From Romanomermis culicivorax (lineage: Eukaryota; Nematoda; Enoplea; Mermithida; Mermithidae): a stretch of 64,000 bases of DNA. A program made the position numbers and the translations under genes. The number at the start of each line of letters is the position of its first letter. Position 1 is the stretch's first letter. Positions 57,201 through 64,000 of the stretch are shown here, in pieces. The stretch covers positions 231,528 through 295,527 of the forward strand of contig CAWUHX010000287.1 in assembly GCA_963922205.1 (NCBI GenBank), written 5' to 3'. Below the pieces are notes generated by a model that saw only the letters and a program-made list of their open reading frames with translations, was not told where the DNA came from and made no database searches.

Positions 57201-60200
57201 TTTTTTTAGACTTTACTATTATTCTGTTCTTTTCTTAATTTTTTCTGCTTATTTTTTAGTTTTTTCCTTGTTTTTTTCTTATTTTTTCTCCTTTGCTTTT
57301 TCTTTATTTCTTACTATTTTTCTATTTATTTTTAAATTTTCTCCCGTTTATTTTCAGTTTTTTCCATGTCTTTTTTGCATTTTTATTCTCATTTTTTACT
57401 ATTGTTCTGTTTGTTTCTGTTTATTTTTCACTTTTTCTGGCTTATTTCCAGTTTTTCCTTGTTTTCCTGCTTTTTTTTTACTCTTGCCTGCTTTTTTCTG
57501 TTTATTTTTCACTTTTTTCCGCTTATTCTTTCTTTATTTTTTACTATTTTTCTCTTTATTTTTCACTTTTCTCCAGTTATTTTTAGTTTCTTCCTTGTTT
57601 TTTTTCTTTATTTATTCTTGATTTTTTACTATTGTTCAGTTTTTTTCTGTTTATTTTTAACTTTTTCCTGCTTATTTCTACTTTTTTCCATGTTTTTTGC
57701 TTATTTTAACCTATATTTTTCACTTTTTTCTACTTATTTTCAGCTTTTTCGTGGTTATTTCTACTTTTTCCATCTCTTTTGATTTTTTTACCTATTTATG
57801 CTTTTTCAATTTTTTCAGTTTATTTTTCACTTTTTTCTGTTTATTTTCACTTTTTTCTGCTTATTTTTCTTTTTTTAGCCTGTTTTTTTGCTTAATTTTC
57901 ACTTTTTTCTGGTTTTTTTTCCTGTTTATTTTTCAATTTTTCCTGCTTATTTTCAGTTTTTTCTTTGTTTCCTGCTTATTTATTCTTAGTTTTCAACTAA
58001 TGTTCTGTATATTTTTACTTTTTTCTGCTTATTTCTACATTTTCCCATGTTTTCTGCTTATTTTACTTAGATTTTTCTGCTTATTTTCAGATTTTCCCTG
58101 GTCTTTTGCTTTTTTACCTTTTTCTGTTTTTTTTCTGTTTATTTTTCACTTTTTCAAATTTATTTTTCAGCTTTTTTGGTTTATTTTGCATTTTTTCTGC
58201 TCGTCTTTTTATTTTTTCTGTTTACCTTTCAATTTTTTCTGCTTTTTTTGTTTTTTTTTTAGTTTTTACTATTATTCTGTTCCTTTTTTTTCTCTGCTTA
58301 TTTTTTACATTTTTCCTTGTTTTTTTGTTTTTTTGCTCATTTTTTGTCCTTTGTTTTTTGTTTATTTTTCACTATTTTTCTATTTATTTTTAAATTTTCT
58401 CCCGTTAATTTTAGTTTTTTCATAGTTTTTTTTGCTTTTTTTTTCTCATTTTTTACTATTGTTCTGTTTGTTTCTGTTTATTTTTCACTTTTTCTTGCTT
58501 ATTTTCAGTTTTTTCGTTCTTTTCCTGCTTTTTTTACTCTTTCCTGCTTTCTTCTGTTTATTTTTCACTTTTTTCCGCTTATTCTTTCTTTATTTTTCAC
58601 TATTTTTCTTTTTATTTTTCCATTTTCTCCAGTTATTTTTAGTTTCTTCCTTGTTTTTTTCTTTATTTATTCTTGATTTTTCACCATTTTTCTTTTTTTC
58701 TGTTTATTTTTCAATTTTTTCCGTTTATCTTTCAGTTTTTTGTTCAATTTTCACTTTTTTCTGCTTATTTTCAGTTTTTTAGCCTGTTTGCTTATTTTTT
58801 CTTTTTATCTGTTTATTTTTCAAATTTGTCTGCTTTTTTTGGTTTTTTTAGACTTTACTATTATTCTGTTTTTTTAATTTTTTCTGCTTATTTTTTAGTC
58901 CTTTCCTTTTTTTTGTTTTTTTACTTATTTTTTGTCCTTTACTTTTTATTTATTTCCTACTTTTTTTCTGGTTATTTTTAAGTTTTCTCCCGTTTATTTT
59001 CAGTTTTTTCCTTGTTTTTTTTTTGCTTTTTTATTCTCATTTTTTACTATTGTTCTGTTTGTTTTTGTTTATTTTTCTCTTTTCCTGCTTTTTCCAGTTT
59101 TTCCCTTGTTTTCCTGCTTATTCTTTCTCTTTCCTGTTTTTTTCTGTTCATTTTTCACTTTTTTCTGCTTATTTTTATTTTTCCTTGCTTTTTGCTTATT
59201 TTTTTTGCATTTTGTCTGCTAATTTTTCTGTCTATTTTTTACTTTCCTGCTCATTTTTATTTTTGTTTTTGCTTATTTTTTCTTTTTTATACTTTTTTCT
59301 GTTTATTTTACTTTTTTTCTATTTATTCTTCGCTTATTTTCTGCATACTTTTACTTTTTTTCTTGTTTTTTTGCATATCTTTCTTTAATTTTTACTTTTT
59401 CTCTGTTTTTTCACTTTTTTTGTTAATTTTTTCTCTAGTGTTTACTTTTTTGTGCTTATTTTCAATTTTTTCTTGTTTTTGTGCTTATTTTTTCTTTAGT
59501 TTTCACTTTTTCCTGCGTACTATTACTTTTTTCCTTGTTTTTTGTCATTTCCATTTCTTGTTTTCTTGCTAATTTTTCTGTTTATTCTGCTTATTTTTTC
59601 TTTTTGTTTAGTTTTCACTTTTTTCTGTTTACTTTTCCTTTTTTCCTTGTTTTTTCTTTTTTGTTCTTTTTGTTCACTTTTCTTACTTTTTGTGTTTATT
59701 TTCTAGATTTTTTCCTTTTTTCCTTGTTTTTTTTCTTCTTTTTTTTTGTTTTATATTGTTTTTTTTGTTTTTTCTTTTTTTTCATTTCTACTCTTTTTAC
59801 TTTTCATTGTTTTTTGTTTTTCTTTTTTTTCATTGTTCGTTTTCTTTTTATGTTTTTTATGTTTTGTTTATTTTTTCTTCTTCTATTTTTTGTTTTTCCT
59901 CTTTCTCTTCTTTAATTCTTTTTCCTATAGTTTCTTTTTGTGTTTTTTGTTTTTTCTTTTTTTTACTTCTACTCTTTTTACTTTTTATGTTTTTTTTTGT
60001 TTTTCTTTTTTTTCATTGTTCGTTTTCTTTCTATGTTTTTTATGTTTTGTTTTTTCCATTTCTTTTTTTCATTTTTCTCTTTTTTTTAATTTTTCTTTTT
60101 TCCTATAGATTCTTGTTGTCTTTTTTGTTTTTCTTTTTTCTATTTTTTTCTCAATTTCAGATGTTACCCATCGAAAATAAATTACGTAATCCTCAAGAAA

Positions 60201-60336
60201 TGACGCAAAATTGCGGCGTTTTGCCCGCGGCTATGGGTCTAGTGTCGGCCATTTTCCTCTCGTTGGGATTTTTCGGCTACGTGGCTTTCGGCGATCAAGT
60301 CCAATCGACCATCACCTTGAATATGCCCAGGACGCC
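45104..60336 (+). CDS. SLC36: SLC36-type proton-coupled amino-acid transporter, five exons seen, 3' end outside
   Basis: Exons 45104-45263, 45533-45680, 49393-49573, 53606-53887 and 60161-60336 give 947 bp in one frame, about 315 residues. The family symports small amino acids with protons at the plasma or lysosomal membrane and, in animals, feeds amino-acid signals to mTORC1. The first ~45 residues are a hydrophilic acidic tail. Then come ALMGLLKSMVGPGCLSLPYG (TM1), a hydrophobic TM2, LDYGHFAKKVF, TM3 ending ATNLQQ, MDMRLYA-like DMRLYASMILLP (TM4), TM5, VGTAMYTFEGQAAMLPIENK (TM6 and loop), and TM7 ending STITLNMPRTP. Family members have about 450-500 aa and 11 TM segments, so roughly four TM segments lie beyond the window. 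Confidence 0.92.
45264..45532 (+). other. SLC36 intron 1, short GC-rich intron flanked by a 10-bp direct repeat
   Basis: 269 bp, unlike every other intron here. It begins GTATGGTCGG and the same ten bases begin exon 2 (45533-45542). It is C/G-run rich and contains an inverted repeat TTTGGGGGGGGGG (45292 region) / CCCCCCCCCCAAA (45341 region). It ends CTTCTTATAG. Confidence 0.85.
45533..45680 (+). CDS. SLC36: SLC36 exon 2
   Basis: Residues 54-102 plus two bases of 103. Encodes MVGPGCLSLPYGWRQGG (end of TM1) and a hydrophobic TM2 (SSFVLSIFISLLNLY). Donor AAAT|GTAAGT, phase 2. Confidence 0.9.
45681..49392. repeat. SLC36 intron 2, pyrimidine-rich arrays
   Basis: Left part (to about 47900): T-rich with 'TTTTTCTGCTTATTTTT' units and a ~250-bp duplication (46379 and 46630). 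Right part (47980-49380): about six copies of a ~240-bp unit containing 'CATTTTCGAAATTT', 'TTTTTCTGCCGAATTT' and 'TTTATTGTCGAATTTTTTCG'. Long Phe-rich frames are artefacts. Confidence 0.85.
49393..49573 (+). CDS. SLC36: SLC36 exon 3
   Basis: Residues 103-163. Acceptor TTTTTGTATAG, donor ACAA|GTACGA. Encodes the LDYGHFAKKVFDHGP loop, a basic RLRRKSK stretch and TM3 ending MATNLQQ, close to the family's LADNLQQ. Confidence 0.9.
49574..53605. repeat. SLC36 intron 3, short 'TTTTCTATCAAAATTTGCCA' repeats
   Basis: From about 49790 the intron is a long, irregular array of 20-25-bp units close to TTTTCTATCAAAATTTGCCA, with occasional larger duplications (for example near 50990 and 51700). No gene is seen on either strand. 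Confidence 0.85.
53606..53887 (+). CDS. SLC36: SLC36 exon 4
   Basis: Residues 164-257. Acceptor TTTTTTTACAG, donor GCT|GTAAGT, phase 0 at both ends. Encodes TM4 (ASMILLPLIFVNLI, then RELK), TM5 and the start of TM6 (FVGTAMYTFEGQAA). Confidence 0.92.
53888..60160. repeat. SLC36 intron 4, recently amplified T-rich higher-order array
   Basis: The block 'CTTTTGATTTTTTTACCTAT' recurs near 54191, 54508, 54846, 55332, 55649, 55987, 56305 and 56643. Spacings of 317, 338, 486, 317, 338, 318 and 338 give near-identical copies. The 21-base difference is one extra 'TCTGTTTATTTTTCACTTTT' subunit. From 56660 to 60150 the copies are older and irregular. Confidence 0.9.
60161..60336 (+). CDS. SLC36: SLC36 exon 5 (last in window)
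   Basis: Residues 258-315 plus two bases. Acceptor TCTCAATTTCAG, donor CGCC|GTAAGG. Begins MLPIENKLRNPQEM, the VLPLENxMK signature, and ends TM7 with GYVAFGDQVQSTITLNMP. The frame runs into TAA two bases past the exon end, inside the intron. Confidence 0.92.
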
Positions 60337-60359
60337 GTAAGGGGGCGTTTTTTGGTGTA

Positions 60360-63035
60360 CTGTAAAAGTCGTCACGTGGGCAAAAAGGTAGATCACGTGA
60401 TGTATAGTCAGAAAAAATGGATATTCTCAACGAATTCACGTGACCAAAATTATTGGGGTATAGATCACGTGATTTGTGTATTCAGAAAAATCGATATTCT
60501 AGATAGAATCACGTGACTAAAATTAACTGGAGTATAGATCACGTGATCTGCATTGGAAAAATCGATATTTCAAACGGAATCACGTGACTAAAATTATTGG
60601 GCCATACATCACGTGATCTGCATTGAAAAAAATCGATATTCTAATCAAAATCACGTGACTATAATTGACTGGAGTATAGATTACGTGATTTTTCTTTCAG
60701 AAAATCGATATTTTAGGCGAAATCATGTGACTAAAATCGATAAAAGTACAGATCACGTGATCTACATTGGAAAAAATCGACATTCTAATCCAAAATCACG
60801 TGACTATAATTGACTGGAGTATAGATCACGTGATTTGTCTTTTAGAAAATCGATATTTTAGACGAAATCACGCGACTAAAATCGACAAAAGTACAGATCA
60901 CGTGATCTGCATTGGGAAAAATCGACATTCTAATCAAAATCACGTGACTATAATTGACTGGAGTATAGATCACGTGATTTGTCTTTTAGAAAATCGATAT
61001 TTTAGGCGAAATCACGTGACCAAAATCGATATGAGTGTAGACCACGTGATCTGCATTGGAAAAATCGATATTTTAAACGGAATCACGTGACCAAAATTAT
61101 TGGACTATACATCACGTGATCTGCATTGAAAAAAATCGATATTCTAATCAAAATCACGTGACTTTAATTGACTGGAGTATAGATCATGTGATTTTTCTTT
61201 TAAAAAATCGATATTTTAGACGAAATCACGCGACTAAAATCGATAAAAGTGCAGATCACGTGATCTACATTGGGAAAAATCGACATTCTAATCAAAATCA
61301 CGTGACTATAATTGACTGGAGTATAGATCACGTGATTTGTCTTTTAGAAAATCGATATTTTAGGCGAAGTCACGTGACCAAAATCAATATGAGTATAGAT
61401 CACGTGATCTGCATTGGAAAAATCGATATTTTAAACGGAATCACGTGACTAAAATTATTGGGCCATACATCACGTGATCTGCATTGAAAAAAATCGATAT
61501 TCTAATCAAAATCACGTGACTTTAATTGACTGGAGTATAGATCATGTGATTTTTCTTTTAAAAAATCGATATTTTAGACGAAATCACGCGACTAAAATCG
61601 ACAAAAGTACAGATCACGTGATCTGCATTGGGAAAAATCGACATTCTAATCAAAATCACGTGACTATAATTGACTGGAGTATAGATCACGTGATTTGTCT
61701 TTTAGAAAATCGATATTTTAGGCGAAATCACGTGACCAAAATCGATATGAGTATAGATCACGTGATCTGCATTGGAAAATCTATATTTTAAGCGAAATCA
61801 CGTGACTAAAATCGATAAGACTACAGATCACGTGATCTACATTGGAAAAATAGATATTCTAGATAGAATCACGTCACTAAAATTGATCAGAATATAAATC
61901 ACGTGATCTCTATCCAAAATAATCAATACGACGAAATCACGTGTCTTAAATTAATCGACGGATATATAGCGTGATCTATATTCAAAATAATCATTATTTC
62001 AAACGAAATCACGTGACTAAAGTTGATACAAGAATAGGTCACGTGATCTATATTCAGAATAATCAACATTTTTGACCAAGTCACGTGACTAAAATTGATT
62101 GAGTTATAGATCAGATGATCTTTATTCAAAAAAATCGATACTCTAATGGAAATCACGTGATCTACGCTCGAAAAAAACCAATATTTTGGACAAAATTACG
62201 TGATTGAAATTGACTGGAGTATAGATCACGTGATTTGTCTCCGAAATAATCAATATTCACCGAAAAATCACGTGAGTGGAATTTTATGGATTTTATATCA
62301 CGTGATATCAATCTAAAATAATCAATATTTGAGACGGAATCACGTGACTAAAATTGATTGTACAAAAGATCACGTGATTTCTATTCAAAATAATCAATAT
62401 TCCAGACAAAATCACGTGACCAAAATCGACATTAGTATAGATCACGTGATCGGTATTGAAAATAATCATATTCGAGACAAAATCACGTTATCAAAATCGA
62501 TTGGAATATCAATCACGTGGTGTGTATGCTTCAAATAATCGATATTCTAGACCGAATCACGTGACTAAAATTAATCAAAGAATAGATCACGTGATCTATA
62601 TTGGAAAAAATCGATATTCCAGACGAAATCACGTGACCCAATCCGAGTATGGTAGAAATCACGTGATCGTCATCCGAAATAATCAATATATTAGACTGAA
62701 TCACGTGACTAAAATTGATTAGCGCATAAATGACGTCATCTTGATTCCAAAAATCGATATTCTACGTCAAATCGTGATCTGTTTCCAAAATAACCAATAT
62801 TCTAGACGAAATCACGTGACTAAAATCCAAGAATGAATTGATCACGTGATCACGCGCCATAAATTCTATAGTTGCCAATATTAGATACGTATAATCACGT
62901 GATCGTAAAATCTTGATCACGTGATCAATTGACTAGTACTCCGATCGATAGAAACTTTTGACATCATGTGATCAAATTTTTATTCTAAGTCACGTGATTA
63001 ATAAATTTTTTGTCACGTGATCAAGTGACGTAAAT
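60360..63035. repeat. SLC36 intron 5, E-box (CACGTG) satellite
   Basis: Monomers of about 70 bp carry two CACGTG sites each, one as ATCACGTGATC and one as ATCACGTGAC, separated by 'TGCATTGGAAAAATCGATAT' and 'AAATTGACTGGAGTATAG'. I count about 60 CACGTG by hand. Between 60760 and 61800 a larger unit of about 358 bp is repeated almost exactly. Variant sites (CACGCG, CATGTG, TACGTG) also occur. Confidence 0.92.
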
Positions 63036-63055
63036 AAATTTCGAAAAGAATTGAT

Positions 63056-64000
63056 CACACTTCTGTCCAACTTTGAACAAAAATAACTTCGCGAAAAATG
63101 AACGTTCGAAATTTTAAATTATATTTTTGAATAGATCTTAACAAAATCTTTCGAATGATACCCAGTTTGATGAGTTTTTGATCAGAAAAAAATGATCATT
63201 GGGGTTTGGTCAAACCCTGGAAAAGTTTGATAAGCCGTAAATCGGTCAAAAATGAAGATTCGAAATTTCAATTTATATTTTTCAATAGTTCTCAAAGAGA
63301 TCTTTCGAATGATATCCAATTTGTTCAGTTTTCGATCAGGAAAAAATTGGTCATTGGGGTTTGGTCAAACCCCAAAAAGTTCCAACTAGCCGTAAATCCG
63401 TCAAAAATAGAGATACCCCATTTTGGATCATATTTTATTTTTGAATAGATCTCAACGAAATCTTTCGATTGATACCCGATTTGTTTGAGCTATCGGTCAG
63501 GAAAAAAATGACCATTGGGGTTTGGTCAAACCCTCAAAAACTTTGACAAGCCGTAGATCGGTCAAAAATGATGACACAACATTTTGGATTGTATTTTTGA
63601 ATAGGTTTCAACGGGATCTTTCGATTGATACCCAATTTTTTGTGTTTTCGGTCAGGACAAAAATGACCATTGGGGTTTGGTCAAACCCTCAAAAACTTCG
63701 ACAAGCCGTAGATCGGTCAAAAATGATGATACAAAATTTTGGATTATATTTTTGAATAGGTTTTAACGATATCTTCCGAATGATACCCAATTCGATGAGT
63801 TTCCGATCAAGAAAAAAATGACCATTGGGGTTTGGTCGGACACTCAAAAACTACGTCAAGCAATAAATCCGTCGAAAATAGAGATGCAACGTTTGAAATC
63901 ATATTTTTGAATAGGTTTCAACGAGATCTTTCGATTGATACCCAATTTGTTGAGTTTTCGATCAAGAAAAAAATGACTATTGGGGTTTGCTCAAGCCCTC
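63056..64000. repeat. 157-bp satellite with GGGTTTGGTCAAACCC, running off the window
   Basis: The block CATTGGGGTTTGGTCAAACC recurs near 63197, 63353, 63510, 63667, 63824 and 63978. Monomers also share 'AGCCGTAGATCGGTCAAAAA' and 'TCTTTCGATTGATACCCAAT'. It lies within the same SLC36 intron and continues past the end. Confidence 0.9.

Noticed and set aside
60360-63035. CRISPR-like regular repeats
   Set aside because: Eukaryotic intron; 'spacers' are themselves repeated and the short palindrome is spaced irregularly, so this is a satellite.

Overview
This is a eukaryotic window, very AT-rich and dominated by tandem repeats, and it most probably comes from a nematode. Three observations point that way. 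A 1.7-kb degenerate array of TTAGGC, the nematode telomere hexamer, lies at 36.6-38.3 kb. Two genes begin at a polypyrimidine-CAG acceptor placed 1 or 7 bases before the ATG, and a third has one 16 bases before it, as expected for spliced-leader (SL) trans-splicing. All introns are GT-AG. The clade assignment is inference; no database search was possible. Exons were assembled by eye from splice signals, phase continuity and family alignment. Every junction used keeps the frame.

Layout. 1-2950: higher-order satellite. 3347-3844 (minus): a three-exon gene for a small acidic secreted protein (98 aa). 4045-10450: three further tandem-repeat blocks. 10743-14858: a Mutator-like (MULE/SWIM-finger) DNA transposon with 386-bp terminal inverted repeats, an 8-bp target duplication and a broken transposase. 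14867-20860: spacer and a ~175-bp satellite. 20863-42448 (plus): a seven-exon inositol polyphosphate 4-phosphatase (INPP4-type) gene. It encodes 772 aa with an intact CX5R site but no visible C2 domain. 42449-45096: spacer. 45104 to beyond the window end (plus): an SLC36-type proton/amino-acid transporter gene. Its first five exons, about 315 residues, are present.

The introns are the most unusual part. Each large intron is filled by its own tandem-repeat family: a 197-bp hairpin monomer, AAT-rich repeats, pyrimidine tracts, TTAGGC repeats, a CACCCGAAAATG satellite, and an E-box (CACGTG) satellite. The one short intron, SLC36 intron 1 (269 bp), is flanked by an exact 10-bp direct repeat in register with both splice junctions, which looks like a recent intron insertion.

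Functionally, INPP4 enzymes turn PI(3,4)P2 into PI(3)P on endosomes, and SLC36 proteins move amino acids out of lysosomes or across the plasma membrane. The first 2.7 kb of SLC36 intron 5 carries about 60 CACGTG sites (hand count), many as TCACGTGAC. That is the core of the CLEAR element bound by TFEB/HLH-30, the lysosomal master regulator. The link is speculative but testable.
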